Assembly: GCA_002437245.1 (NCBI GenBank)
Contig: DJOQ01000036.1
Coordinates: 39,293-95,892, forward strand
DNA: 56,600 nt
Reading direction: 5' to 3'
DNA from: Ruminococcaceae bacterium UBA6434
GTDB taxonomy: Bacteria; Bacillota; Clostridia; Oscillospirales; Acutalibacteraceae
A program made the translations under genes and the position numbers. Every line of letters begins with the position of its first letter. The first letter of the stretch is position 1. Shown in pieces: positions 1 through 9,155 of the stretch. Under the pieces are notes generated by a model. The model was not told the DNA's origin. It ran no database searches and saw only the letters and a program-made list of their open reading frames with translations.

Positions 1-1
1 G

Positions 2-682
2 TCGGAGTTTATGGAAAAGCACTCCGTATCAAGACTTATCGGTTCTCCTCCGGGATATGTGGGATATGACGAGGCAGGTCAATTAACCGAAAAGGTCAGA
101 AGAAAGCCGTATTCCATTATTCTGTTTGATGAGATTGAAAAAGCTCATCCGGATGTTATGAATATACTTTTGCAGATTCTTGACGAAGGAAAGACCAATG
201 ACGCTCACGGAAGAACTGTCAGCTTTGCAAATACCGTTATTATTATGACTTCTAATGCCGGCAGCGAAAGAAGAGAAAGTGCACTCGGCTTTGCTAAAGC
301 TCCGTCCGATATAAAAAAAGAAAATGCTATTAAGGGGCTAAGGGAGTTTTTAAGACCCGAATTTATAGGCAGAGTTGACGAAATAGTTGTATTTAATGAG
401 TTGACTGAGGATAACTATAAAGATATTGCGAAACTGATGCTTTCGGAACTTTCCGATTCTCTCAAGGAAAAAAGTATATCGTTCGGTTACAGCGACGATA
501 TTCCGGCTCTTTTGGTTTCAAAAATGGATGGTACCGTAAGAGGCGCAAGAGATCTCAGAAATGTTATCCGACGTAATGTTGAAGACAAAATATCAAATTA
601 TTTAGTCGATAATTATGATAAACCGTTAAAGGCAATTAACTTGTCCGCAGACGGCGATAAGGTTGTCCTCGAAACAAAATAA
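2..682 (+). CDS. Clp ATPase (ClpA/ClpC type), C-terminal part
   Basis: This is the C-terminal 226 residues of a Hsp100/Clp AAA+ unfoldase, cut by the window edge; codons are open from base 2. The fragment carries the second AAA+ module: the pore-loop region GYVGYDEAGQLTE, Walker B (ILFDEIEKAHPD), sensor-1 (IMTSNAGS) and the arginine-finger region RPEFIGRVDEI. An LGF tripeptide shortly after sensor-1 sits where ClpA and ClpC carry their ClpP-docking loop, which ClpB lacks, so partnership with ClpP is likely. ClpA versus ClpC cannot be decided from this fragment. The family feeds unfolded substrates to the ClpP protease in the cytoplasm. A hairpin follows the stop codon directly. Confidence 0.93.
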   Translation, partial: SEFMEKHSVSRLIGSPPGYVGYDEAGQLTEKVRRKPYSIILFDEIEKAHPDVMNILLQILDEGKTNDAHGRTVSFANTVIIMTSNAGSERRESALGFAKAPSDIKKENAIKGLREFLRPEFIGRVDEIVVFNELTEDNYKDIAKLMLSELSDSLKEKSISFGYSDDIPALLVSKMDGTVRGARDLRNVIRRNVEDKISNYLVDNYDKPLKAINLSADGDKVVLETK

Positions 683-686
683 CAAA

Positions 687-720
687 AAACAAGTGGCAGG
701 TGGCGGCCTGCCGCTTGTTT
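687..720 (+). terminator. Hairpin terminator after the Clp ATPase gene
   Basis: A 14-bp stem (687-700 with 707-720, one G-T pair) with a 6-nt loop directly follows the stop codon. The 3' arm ends in CTTGTTT, so the T tract is short. It separates the Clp gene from the next ORF, although some read-through is likely because no clear promoter lies between them. Confidence 0.7.
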
Positions 721-736
721 AAACGGATGTGGTAAA

Positions 737-1282
737 ATGAAACTTATGATAGCCTCCGACATACACGGTTCGGCGCTGTATTGCAGAAAATTATTGAAGG
801 CGTTTGACTGCGAAAAAGCTGACCGACTTCTTTTACTCGGTGATATTTTATATCACGGACCGAGAAACGATTTACCGGAAGAGTATGCACCGAAAAAGGT
901 TATTTCTATGCTTAACGGCGCTAGAGACAGGCTTTTTTGCGTGCGCGGCAACTGCGATACCGAAGTAGACCAAATGGTTCTCAACTTCCCGATACTTGCA
1001 GATTACTGTATAATACCGGAAGGCGATAGGCTCGTTTATGCAACTCACGGTCATAATTTCAATTTGAATAACCTTCCGCCGCTTTGCAGCGGTGATATTT
1101 TGCTCCACGGTCACACTCATATTCCCGCATGGGAAGAGTTCGGAGAAAATAATTTTTATCTGAATCCGGGTTCGGTTTCAATTCCGAAAGAAAACAGTGC
1201 TCACGGATATATGCTTCTTGAAAATGAAGAGTTTATTTGGAAAACACTTGACGGAGAAAAATACCACTGTTTAAAAATGTAA
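737..1282 (+). CDS. yfcE: YfcE-family metallophosphodiesterase
   Basis: This 181-residue protein matches the compact YfcE/MJ0936 calcineurin-like phosphodiesterases. All metal-binding blocks are visible in order: DIHGS near residue 8, GDILYHG near 36, GNCDTE near 72, THGH near 104 and HGHTH near 125. Family members hydrolyse phosphodiester model substrates using Mn2+ or similar metals; the physiological substrate is generally unknown. The ATG at 737 has only a weak upstream GGATGTGG-like site. The gene lies between two hairpin terminators, and no promoter was recognised in the 17 bases after the upstream hairpin, so it may depend on read-through from the Clp gene. Confidence 0.92.
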   Translation: MKLMIASDIHGSALYCRKLLKAFDCEKADRLLLLGDILYHGPRNDLPEEYAPKKVISMLNGARDRLFCVRGNCDTEVDQMVLNFPILADYCIIPEGDRLVYATHGHNFNLNNLPPLCSGDILLHGHTHIPAWEEFGENNFYLNPGSVSIPKENSAHGYMLLENEEFIWKTLDGEKYHCLKM

Positions 1283-1303
1283 ATAATTTCGCCGTTTACT
1301 TAA

Positions 1304-1331
1304 AATCCGCAGAGCCACGGCTCTGCGGATT
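1304..1331. terminator. Bidirectional terminator between convergent genes
   Basis: A perfect 13-bp inverted repeat (1304-1316 with 1319-1331) has a 2-base centre and lies between the convergent yfcE and alpha-galactosidase genes. T-rich sequence (CCCTTTTAT) follows on the plus strand. It can serve both genes. Confidence 0.8.
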
Positions 1332-1336
1332 CCCTT

Positions 1337-2980
1337 TTATACTATTGTACCTTTATCAATATTAAACTTGAATGTGTGCTCGGTACCGTCCTGTGTGTAC
1401 ACGAATTTCATTATTCGTTTGTTCTCGCTTAAAAATTCGGCGCTTTTAACATCGATTTTGCTCTTTCTAAATGTGTCGAGAAGTACAGACATTTGCTCGT
1501 CGTTATATTTTCCGACATTATCCGATGTGAACAGAACACTGCCGAAAACTTTGTTTACGGTGGCTATTATCTTGCGTTGCTCAAACGTGCAATGGATATT
1601 TTCATCTCTCAAAAGGAAAACGTCCGGGTCATTGAGAAATGCTCTGCCGTCGAGCTGCCTGCGGAATATCGAATTGCCGAGAGTGTGATATGTTGAAATA
1701 AATTCTCTGTTTGCAAAGAACGGAACTTTCCAACTAAGCCCCATATCCGCACCGATACGGCAATAATCAACTTTTCCGAACGCAGGCATCAAGGGAACGC
1801 CGCAACCGAGTATCATTTTTTCTCCCACACATTCGCGCAGAAAATCCATAGCCTCACACATAAGCTGACCGCGGCTTTTGCCATGATTCGGTATTATTGC
1901 GGCAGCATATAAAAAGTCAAGCTTAACTAAGTCAAAACCCCAATCATTCAGTATAACGTCAAAAAAGTTTTTAATATAATTTCTGACTTCCGGATTTTCA
2001 ATATCAAGTGCATAAAATCCGCCCCAGTTTACTCCGCATGTCACGGGATGTCCGTTCTTTCTGCGGATGAGCCAATCGTGGTGCTGTGTGGCGGTTTTAG
2101 ATGTGAATTGTACACCGAAAGGAGCCAACCAAAGACCCGCAAGCATTCCTTTTGAATGTATTTTATCGGCAACAGACTTCATTCCGCTCGGGAATTTTTT
2201 ACTGTCAATTGAAAGCCAGTCACCGGTTGCCGATTGATAGCCGTCGTCAATCTGGAATATGTCGATATCTGCGTCGACCTTTGATAAAGCCTCAAGATCG
2301 TCGGACACAATTTTTTCATTGATTTTACCGTAATAGTTATACCATGTGGTGTATCCGTTTTTTGGGGTAGCAAAAGACTTTGGTATATTAAGCTCATCAA
2401 ACCATTTATCAAAAACAAAGTTCTCGTTCCCTACGTATTCGGCAAAATTCAAAATTTCATATTCGCCGTCAACGGTTACTCCTTCAAGGTCTTTTTGCAC
2501 GGTTATCATATTATTGTTCAAATCGGCGGTAAATATTGTATAACCGGTTCTCTCTGTAAGAGATGCAAAAAGGTCGTATTCTTCACCGTTCCTTACATAC
2601 ATATAAGAAAATCCCTGAAAGACGCCGCGTCGGCTGACATTGTCATCAAATGTGTACGAACCTGCGGCTCCGAGGAGCGAGTGCCTGTAAGCAAAGCTTG
2701 TGGGGCCGAATGTGTGTGACTGTTTATCATCTTTAAACATTTCCCTACATTCGGTCCATGACTGATACCCGTTAGCAAAAATTCTGCTGTCTGCTTTGAA
2801 TGTGTATGGCACGGTTGCAGTAAGGTTTAAAATTTCAAGCGGAACAAATGAAGCCATATTAAGTATAATGTGGCTTTTTGTTGCTTTATAAGAAATTTTG
2901 AAATGCTCTGTTTCAAAAAGATTGGTGGAGAAAACAGCTTTTCCGACCTTGTATTCTATATTGAGTTTGAATTTTTCCAT
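1337..2980 (-). CDS. GH36-like alpha-galactosidase
   Basis: The 547-residue product is a clan GH-D glycosidase of the GH36 type, with an N-terminal beta-sandwich followed by a (beta/alpha)8 barrel. The block FQIDDGYQ lies near residues 242-249. The nucleophile block LVKLDFLY places Asp355, and the acid/base block CRIGADMG places Asp412. It lacks an obvious signal peptide and is probably cytoplasmic, so it should release alpha-linked galactose from imported oligosaccharides. It is shorter than the usual ~700-residue GH36 enzymes, so another alpha-glycoside is possible. The start is supported by AAGGAGG 8-9 bases upstream. It is divergent from a phosphohexomutase and alpha-mannosidase pair, which suggests a small glycan-use locus. 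Confidence 0.87.
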   Translation of the reverse strand: MEKFKLNIEYKVGKAVFSTNLFETEHFKISYKATKSHIILNMASFVPLEILNLTATVPYTFKADSRIFANGYQSWTECREMFKDDKQSHTFGPTSFAYRHSLLGAAGSYTFDDNVSRRGVFQGFSYMYVRNGEEYDLFASLTERTGYTIFTADLNNNMITVQKDLEGVTVDGEYEILNFAEYVGNENFVFDKWFDELNIPKSFATPKNGYTTWYNYYGKINEKIVSDDLEALSKVDADIDIFQIDDGYQSATGDWLSIDSKKFPSGMKSVADKIHSKGMLAGLWLAPFGVQFTSKTATQHHDWLIRRKNGHPVTCGVNWGGFYALDIENPEVRNYIKNFFDVILNDWGFDLVKLDFLYAAAIIPNHGKSRGQLMCEAMDFLRECVGEKMILGCGVPLMPAFGKVDYCRIGADMGLSWKVPFFANREFISTYHTLGNSIFRRQLDGRAFLNDPDVFLLRDENIHCTFEQRKIIATVNKVFGSVLFTSDNVGKYNDEQMSVLLDTFRKSKIDVKSAEFLSENKRIMKFVYTQDGTEHTFKFNIDKGTIV

Positions 2981-3048
2981 GGTTTCCTCCTTGTTATTGT
3001 TCCGTAAGAACTTTTAAAAGCTTAATCCGTTTAATATATGTTTTTCTC

Positions 3049-3076
3049 ATTATAGCATAATATCAAGTAAAAACAA
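3049..3076 (-). promoter_or_regulatory. Promoter of the alpha-galactosidase gene
   Basis: On the minus strand, TTGTTT (3076-3071) and TATAAT (3054-3049) are separated by 16 bases, with an extended TGC just before the -10. It reads toward the galactosidase start at 2980. Confidence 0.6.
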
Positions 3077-3088
3077 TATTTAATTTGT

Positions 3089-3117
3089 TTGACGAGGCGG
3101 TAGCCTTGTGTTAAAAT
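3089..3117 (+). promoter_or_regulatory. Promoter of the mutase-mannosidase pair
   Basis: TTGACG (3089-3094), 17 bases, then TAAAAT (3112-3117) gives a good SigA-type promoter. The expected transcription start near 3124 leaves a very short leader before the phosphohexomutase gene. Confidence 0.7.
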
Positions 3118-3145
3118 CAATAAAAAGCTTTCGGAGATGAACAAC

Positions 3146-5029
3146 TTGGACATTCGCGAAAAATATGAGTATTGGCTTACGTTTGATGAGGATACAAAAA
3201 AAGAACTTGAATCAATAACTGATGAAAAAGAAATTGAGGATAGATTTTATAAAGATCTTGAATTCGGTACCGGAGGCTTGAGAGGCGTTATGGGCGCCGG
3301 AGCCAACAGGATGAATAAGTATACAGTCAGTAAGGCTACAAAGGGTCTCTGTGAGTATTTAAAAAACGAGTTCACGGGTGATAAAAGCGTTGTTATTGCA
3401 TATGATTCACGCAATAATTCAAAGGCTTTTGCGGAATATGCCGCCGAAGTATTGTGTTACAACGGTATCAAGACCTTTCTTTTCGAGGAGATAATGCCTA
3501 CTCCCGTACTTTCTTTTTCCGTAAGATATTTAAAATGTAATGCCGGAATAGTTATTACCGCAAGTCACAATCCGAAAGAATACAACGGTTATAAAGTGTA
3601 TGATAAATACGGCTGTCAGCTTGTTCCGCGATATGCCGATAAGGTTATATCGTATATCAATAATGTTAAAGATATAAAGTCCGTAAAGCATATGAATTTG
3701 AATATGGCGCTGTCGAACGGTTTCTTGACTTATATCGGCGACGAAGTGCTGAACAGCTATATTTCGGAAGTCGAAAAGATGGCTGTTTACAAAGAAACAT
3801 CTGACTTAAAGGTTGTTTATACCCCCTTGCACGGGACGGGCAATATTCCTGTCAGGAAAGTATTGTCCGATATGTCATTTGACATCTCCGTTGTTAAAGA
3901 GCAGGCTATTGCCGACGGTAATTTTACAACAGTCAGATCACCTAATCCCGAAGAAAAAGACGCTCTTAACCTGGCACTTAAAAAGGCGGAAAGTGAGAAC
4001 GCCGATTTGGTTATAGGTACCGATCCGGACTGCGACAGAGTAGGCGTTGGCGTTTTGCATAACGGAATATATATTTTGCTTACCGGCAATCAAACCGGAG
4101 CATTGCTCGTGGATTTTTATCTTAAATTTAAAAAACAAAGCTTAAATCCGAAGTCAACGCTTGTTAAAACGATAGTTACCAATGATTTGGGTGCGGAAAT
4201 TGCACGGAAAAACGGCTTGAATGTTGTTGAGACTTTAACGGGATTTAAATACATCGGCGATCAGATTACCAAGTATGAAAAAACAGGCGAAAACGAGTTT
4301 TTAATAGGTTATGAAGAGAGCTACGGCTATCTCGTCGGCACATATGCGCGTGATAAAGATGCGGTTGTCGCTTCGATGTTAATATGTGAGATGGCTGCAT
4401 ATTATAAAAAGCATAAAATGACATTGGCAGATGCTTTAAACGTGCTTTATGCAGAATACGGTTTTTATCTTGATTCGCTTGATTCTTTTGTCCTGAAAGG
4501 GAAAGACGGTGCCGCACGCATAAAGAATATTATGTCGTATTTCAGGGCAAATAAAGCAACCGTTTTCCCAAACATCACAGATGTTAAGGACTATAGTACG
4601 GGCGTCGGAGATTTGCCGAAATCAAATGTTTTAAAGTTTTTTCTTAAAGGCGGTTCTTGGATTGCCGTCAGACCATCGGGTACCGAGCCGAAATTAAAAA
4701 TTTATTATTCAATAAGGGGTATCGACTCTTCAACATGCGAGCGTTCGCTTCAGAATATCCGAACAATTATAAACGGAATAATGGGCACGGATATTGAAAC
4801 ATATATAAAAAAAATAATAAGGCCTAAAATTCAGGGAGACGGCGGTGAGGTTGAATTTGAGTCCTTGTCTGAGGACGGAACTTTAACTTTGGTTTTCAGA
4901 GGAGAATGTTCTAAATGCCTTATCCTGAACAGATGCGTTGACTGGATATCGGAAGAAGTGCTGAAAAATACGGGTAAGTCCGTAAAAATAAAGGCAGTGC
5001 GCAAAAAACCGTATTTTTGGGATAACTGA
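3146..5029 (+). CDS. Phosphoglucomutase/phosphomannomutase fused to a C-terminal NifU-like domain
   Basis: The first ~547 residues form a complete alpha-D-phosphohexomutase: phosphoserine loop TASHNP (Ser140), metal loop DPDCDR (Asp293, Asp295, Asp297), sugar loop GYEESYGY and phosphate-binding RPSGTEPK. It should interconvert hexose 1- and 6-phosphates. The last ~80 residues (4787-5026) match the NifU C-terminal (Nfu) fold: IRPKIQGDGGEVE, then a GECSKC motif with Cys588 and Cys591. In Nfu proteins this CxxC binds or transfers a [4Fe-4S] cluster. The reading frame is continuous across the junction. The SD-like CGGAG ends directly at the ATG at 3137, too close for that start, but is 9 bases from TTG at 3146, so TTG is preferred; 3137 remains possible. 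Eleven bases separate it from the mannosidase gene. Confidence 0.88.
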   Translation: MDIREKYEYWLTFDEDTKKELESITDEKEIEDRFYKDLEFGTGGLRGVMGAGANRMNKYTVSKATKGLCEYLKNEFTGDKSVVIAYDSRNNSKAFAEYAAEVLCYNGIKTFLFEEIMPTPVLSFSVRYLKCNAGIVITASHNPKEYNGYKVYDKYGCQLVPRYADKVISYINNVKDIKSVKHMNLNMALSNGFLTYIGDEVLNSYISEVEKMAVYKETSDLKVVYTPLHGTGNIPVRKVLSDMSFDISVVKEQAIADGNFTTVRSPNPEEKDALNLALKKAESENADLVIGTDPDCDRVGVGVLHNGIYILLTGNQTGALLVDFYLKFKKQSLNPKSTLVKTIVTNDLGAEIARKNGLNVVETLTGFKYIGDQITKYEKTGENEFLIGYEESYGYLVGTYARDKDAVVASMLICEMAAYYKKHKMTLADALNVLYAEYGFYLDSLDSFVLKGKDGAARIKNIMSYFRANKATVFPNITDVKDYSTGVGDLPKSNVLKFFLKGGSWIAVRPSGTEPKLKIYYSIRGIDSSTCERSLQNIRTIINGIMGTDIETYIKKIIRPKIQGDGGEVEFESLSEDGTLTLVFRGECSKCLILNRCVDWISEEVLKNTGKSVKIKAVRKKPYFWDN

Positions 5030-5040
5030 GAGGAGTAATT

Positions 5041-7989
5041 ATGGCACATATTAAAGTCGTCAGGCGCAGTATGCGCCCCGAAGAATGGAATGATCTCAGG
5101 TTCGGTTGGCTCAAAAGATATATTATAAATGACAAATTACCGATAGATAATATAGCTATCAAAGATGCCCGTCAGGTTACGGAAAACAACTATGAGTTTT
5201 ATTCCGACGAATTCAGACCGCTGAAAAAGGGAGATATGTATTTTACACCGGACGGCACAGCGTTTATAAAAGCAGAAACGGAAGTGCCCGACAGTTTAAA
5301 AAACAAAGAACTTTGGCTTTATCTCAAAACGGCCGCCGAACTTATCGTTAAGGCTAACGGTAAGTTTGTGGGGGGGATCGACCCAAACCGAGACAGAGTG
5401 CTTCTTACCCCGTATATAGGCACTCCCGGTAAAATTAAATTTGAAATGCAGGGATACAACCGTTCCAAACCCGATGACGAGAGAAATCCGGAGTCGTTAG
5501 CGGTTCGCGGTTGCAGGCAGATTTTTAACGGTGCGTACCTCATAACAATTGACCGTGATGTACAAAGTCTTGTGTACGATATAGAAACGCTTTTGGATAT
5601 AGCAAAGTCGGAATTGTTCAACGAGGACTACCGAAAATTTGTAAATACCGAGCTGAACAATGCGCTTAATCTGATTGATTTTGACACGGACAGCAGACCT
5701 ACCGGGATAAAAGAAGCAAAAAAATATATCAATGATGTCATTTTCGCAAATAAAGACTATAAGGGCAGCGGCGATGTTGCACTTGTTGCGCATTCGCATC
5801 TTGATATAGCGTATTATTGGCGCAGAATTCATGCTGTTCAAAAGAACTTGCGTACTGTTTTGATACAGCTTCGCCTCATGGACAGATACCCAGAATTTAA
5901 ATATACGCATACTCAGGCATATACTTATGAATCCTTAAAGCAGTACTATCCCGAGGTCTTTGAAGAACTCAAAAGAAGAGTTAAAGAGGGAAGATTTGAA
6001 CCTGTAGGAGCTATGTATATCGAGCCTGATTGCAATATCCCGTCAGCCGAGAGCTTAATAAGACAGTGCTTTTACGGTCAACTGTTTTTCAGAGAGAATT
6101 TCGGAAAAACCATAAACAACTGCTGGCTTCCCGATGTTTTCGGTAACAGTTGGATACTGCCTCAAATACTGAAAAAATGCAGAGCGGACTATTTCGTCTC
6201 GAATAAAATGTCCACTTGGAACGACACCAACCGTTTTCCTCACAATAATTTTATTTGGAAAGGAATAGACGGCAGCGAAGTATACGCGTGCGTGCCGCCC
6301 ACACACTTTATTACATGGAATATGCCGAGCCAAATACAAGAAAATTGGGAAGCATATCAAGATAAAAATTCGGGCGGACAAACAATGTCGATGTTTGGCT
6401 ACGGCGACGGCGGAAGCGGTGTTACCGAAGAAATGCTTGAAGTTATGAGGCGTTTTGATAAAATTTCCGTTATGCCTAAAACAAAGCATATGGGTGGGGC
6501 TGAATTCTTAGAAAAAAATCTTAAAGGCAATACTTCTCTCGCTAAGTGGGACGGTGAACTGTACCTTGAAATGCACAGGGGAACATTCACCACAAAGGCA
6601 AACTTAAAAAAATTAAACAGAAAGCTTGAATATAAAATACGTGAGGCGGAAATTATTTCCACATTGCGTGCAATGTCGGGTTTTGATTATCCCGGAGAAA
6701 AACTCAAGGAATGCTATAAAAAGCTTCTTATAAATCAATTTCATGATATTTTACCCGGCAGTCATATAAACCCTGTTTATAATGATGCCTTGGCAGATTA
6801 TGCATATATAGATAAAACCCTGAATGGAATTATCGGCTACGGTGAAGCTCATTTTAATTCACTTAACTTTAAGCGTAAAGAGCTGACTTTCTTTGAGGAC
6901 GAGAACGGAACCGAGACAAGATTCGGGAAAAAGGGATTTTGGACTGTGCCCAACATAGCGCCTCTTGACTGCGCCGTTATCGATAAACCGGACAAAGTAT
7001 TCGCCGATGAATGGTGCAGCGTGTCAGGCAATTCGGCAGAAACTCCGTTTTATAAAATCAGTTTTGCTTCTGACGGTTCTATCATCGGCCTGTATGATAA
7101 GAAACTTGACAGGGAGTGGGTAAGCGGAGTGTTTAATCGCCTTGAAATATATGCGGATAATCCGGGCGTGTATGATGCATGGGATATTTTACCGAATTAT
7201 ACCGATAAAAAAATTCCGCTAAAGGTAGTTTCTCCGCTGAAGCTTACGGAAAAAAGCGGTGAGGTTTGTTCATTTAGAGCAACGCTCGGCACCGAAAACA
7301 GTAAATGGGAAAGGATAATCAGAGTTTTCAGACGTTCCCCAAAAATTGAAGTCGAAAACAATGTGGATTGGCATGAAAAGCATAAGCTTGCTAAGGTACT
7401 GTTTTCTCCGAATGTTTTAAGTCGTAATGTCCTTTGTGATACCGGTGCGGGATTTATTGCGCGTGAAACTCACAAAAACACTTCATGGCAAAGCGCCCGA
7501 TTTGAATGTTGCCATCACAAATGGTTTGATGTTTCGGAAACTGACGGCGGCATAGCTGTGATAAACGATTCAAAATACGGAATAGGAATTTCGGAAAACA
7601 CTTTATCGCTTAGCTTGCTTCGCGCTACCGAGCGGCCGGACCCCGAAAGCGACATAGGCAAGCACAGCTTTGCTTACCTCATTTATCCGCATTCAGGTTC
7701 GGCGGTTGACGCTCATATAAATGAAATCGCGTTTGAATTTAATATTCCGCTGACAATGGCTGATGTTTCATGCCAAAATACATTTGACGGAATGTTCTTG
7801 CAGGCGATGAAAATTTCCGAAAGCGGCGAAATGGTCGTTGTCCGTTTATCCGAACAGGACGGCAGACGCGGAAAAATGAAATTTCCGCAGCAGGTTTATG
7901 TTCTTAATATGCTTGAAGATAAACTGTATTTGACAGACGAAATTGATTATAAGCCTTTTGAAATTATTACCATAGGCATATTAAGATGA
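5041..7989 (+). CDS. GH38 alpha-mannosidase
   Basis: The 982-residue protein has the GH38 layout: an N-terminal accessory region, a catalytic (beta/alpha) domain from about residue 240, a three-helix bundle and a long C-terminal beta-sandwich region. The zinc motif is HSHLD (His251, Asp255), where the family usually has HTHWD. The nucleophile block CWLPDVFG places Asp365. Family enzymes remove alpha-mannosyl residues from glycans. No signal peptide is seen, so action on imported mannosides in the cytoplasm is likely. An AGAGGAG site lies just before the ATG. Cotranscription with the upstream hexose-phosphate mutase suggests a mannose-salvage unit, and a manA gene lies elsewhere in the window. 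Confidence 0.92.
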   Translation: MAHIKVVRRSMRPEEWNDLRFGWLKRYIINDKLPIDNIAIKDARQVTENNYEFYSDEFRPLKKGDMYFTPDGTAFIKAETEVPDSLKNKELWLYLKTAAELIVKANGKFVGGIDPNRDRVLLTPYIGTPGKIKFEMQGYNRSKPDDERNPESLAVRGCRQIFNGAYLITIDRDVQSLVYDIETLLDIAKSELFNEDYRKFVNTELNNALNLIDFDTDSRPTGIKEAKKYINDVIFANKDYKGSGDVALVAHSHLDIAYYWRRIHAVQKNLRTVLIQLRLMDRYPEFKYTHTQAYTYESLKQYYPEVFEELKRRVKEGRFEPVGAMYIEPDCNIPSAESLIRQCFYGQLFFRENFGKTINNCWLPDVFGNSWILPQILKKCRADYFVSNKMSTWNDTNRFPHNNFIWKGIDGSEVYACVPPTHFITWNMPSQIQENWEAYQDKNSGGQTMSMFGYGDGGSGVTEEMLEVMRRFDKISVMPKTKHMGGAEFLEKNLKGNTSLAKWDGELYLEMHRGTFTTKANLKKLNRKLEYKIREAEIISTLRAMSGFDYPGEKLKECYKKLLINQFHDILPGSHINPVYNDALADYAYIDKTLNGIIGYGEAHFNSLNFKRKELTFFEDENGTETRFGKKGFWTVPNIAPLDCAVIDKPDKVFADEWCSVSGNSAETPFYKISFASDGSIIGLYDKKLDREWVSGVFNRLEIYADNPGVYDAWDILPNYTDKKIPLKVVSPLKLTEKSGEVCSFRATLGTENSKWERIIRVFRRSPKIEVENNVDWHEKHKLAKVLFSPNVLSRNVLCDTGAGFIARETHKNTSWQSARFECCHHKWFDVSETDGGIAVINDSKYGIGISENTLSLSLLRATERPDPESDIGKHSFAYLIYPHSGSAVDAHINEIAFEFNIPLTMADVSCQNTFDGMFLQAMKISESGEMVVVRLSEQDGRRGKMKFPQQVYVLNMLEDKLYLTDEIDYKPFEIITIGILR

Positions 7990-8017
7990 TAAATTCTTCA
8001 AAGCAACATTGTATAAA

Positions 8018-8045
8018 AAAACAGCCGCCTTATGGCGGCTGTTTT
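8018..8045. terminator. Bidirectional terminator between alpha-mannosidase and dus genes
   Basis: A perfect 12-bp stem (8018-8029 with 8034-8045) with a TTAT loop has an A-run on the left and a T-run on the right, so it terminates on both strands. It lies between convergent genes. Confidence 0.9.
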
Positions 8046-8065
8046 CGTGTTTTGAAGCAAAAGTA

Positions 8066-9028
8066 TTAATTTGATATTGATATTTTATACGCTATTTCTT
8101 CGAGCTGCTCAATGCTCTCAAGGAGTCCAACGCTTTGGCGATATTCGGCGGCGTTCCTTATGCCTTTTATATACCATGCGGCGTGCTTACGGGCTTCCTT
8201 TATGCCGGTTTTTTCTCCCTTATATTCGCATATTTTTTTTACGTGGTTTACCATAACGCGCATACGTTCCGAAACGGGCGGTTCGGGTAAAATCCTGCCT
8301 TCTGTCATATAAGCGTTTATTTGTGCGAAAACCCACGGTCTGCCGAGAGCGCCTCTGCCAACCATCAGCAAGTCGCAATTTGTTTTTTCAAACATAAGTG
8401 CCGCACTTTGTCCGTCTGTAATGTCGCCGTTGCCGATTACGGGTATCGAAACGGCATTCTTTACTTCGCGAATAGCTTCCGTATCAACGGGTGGCGCATA
8501 CATTTGTGCGCGTGTTCTTCCGTGTACCGTAATTGCGACCGCACCGTTTTTTTCAATCATCGTTGCCGTTTCAACAGCATTTTTTGTTTCGTTATCCCAA
8601 CCGATTCTGATTTTTGCGGTTATAGGTTTATTCGCAACAGAGGAGGCGCTTTTCAGTATTTCTCCGATTACATCGGGTGTTTTCAAAAGAGCTGAGCCGG
8701 AGCCGTTGCCGGCTATTTTCGGTGCGGGACATCCGAAGTTAAAGTCAATAAAATCAGGGCCTTCGGTTTCAACCGATTTCACTGCTTTTTCTATAACTTC
8801 AGGTGAATTTCCGAATAATTGTATACCTGTCGGGCGTTCACTGTTTGTTATATGCATAAGTTCATATGATTTTTTGTCGCCCATGGACAGCGCCTTGGCA
8901 CTTATCATTTCGCTCTCTGTAAAAGCGGCGCCGTAACCTCTGCAAATTTCTCTGAACGCTCTGTCGGCAACTCCTGCCATAGGCGCTAATGCCGCAAATC
9001 CTTCTATGTGTAAATCTCCTATATTCAT
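8066..9028 (-). CDS. dusB: tRNA-dihydrouridine synthase (DusB type)
   Basis: This 320-residue flavoenzyme reduces uridines in the tRNA D-loop using FMN and NADPH. Diagnostic blocks are LAPMAGVAD at the N-terminus, the catalytic-cysteine block DFNFGCPAPK with GSALL, KIRIGWD, VHGRTR and the FMN-phosphate site IGNGDI. The reading frame extends upstream to an ATG at 9103, but that region lies upstream of the best promoter (about 9057-9085) and codes a non-conserved hydrophobic stretch. The ATG at 9028, which begins MNIGDLHIEG, is therefore chosen. The gene is divergent from polA. Confidence 0.93.
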   Translation of the reverse strand: MNIGDLHIEGFAALAPMAGVADRAFREICRGYGAAFTESEMISAKALSMGDKKSYELMHITNSERPTGIQLFGNSPEVIEKAVKSVETEGPDFIDFNFGCPAPKIAGNGSGSALLKTPDVIGEILKSASSVANKPITAKIRIGWDNETKNAVETATMIEKNGAVAITVHGRTRAQMYAPPVDTEAIREVKNAVSIPVIGNGDITDGQSAALMFEKTNCDLLMVGRGALGRPWVFAQINAYMTEGRILPEPPVSERMRVMVNHVKKICEYKGEKTGIKEARKHAAWYIKGIRNAAEYRQSVGLLESIEQLEEIAYKISISN

Positions 9029-9056
9029 AATAACAGCTTTCAATAGTTTTTTATAA

Positions 9057-9085
9057 AGTATATCACATACTAAAAATATTAACAA
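9057..9085 (-). promoter_or_regulatory. Promoter of dusB
   Basis: On the minus strand, TTGTTA (9085-9080), 17 bases, then TATACT (9062-9057). The transcription start would fall near 9050, which supports the translation start at 9028. Confidence 0.65.
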
Positions 9086-9117
9086 CTTAAAAATATAGTG
9101 CATTCGTAAGTGTTTTA

Positions 9118-9126
9118 TGATACAAT
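9118..9126 (+). promoter_or_regulatory. Probable extended -10 promoter of polA
   Basis: TGATACAAT (9118-9126) has the extended -10 form, about 30 bases before polA. No convincing -35 was found at the right distance. Confidence 0.4.
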
Positions 9127-9155
9127 AAATTGATAATTTATTAGGAGAATGTCAA

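Noticed and set aside
6055..6489. 144-codon minus-strand ORF inside the GH38 gene
   Set aside because: Shadow of a strongly conserved coding region; no ribosome site or recognisable domain.
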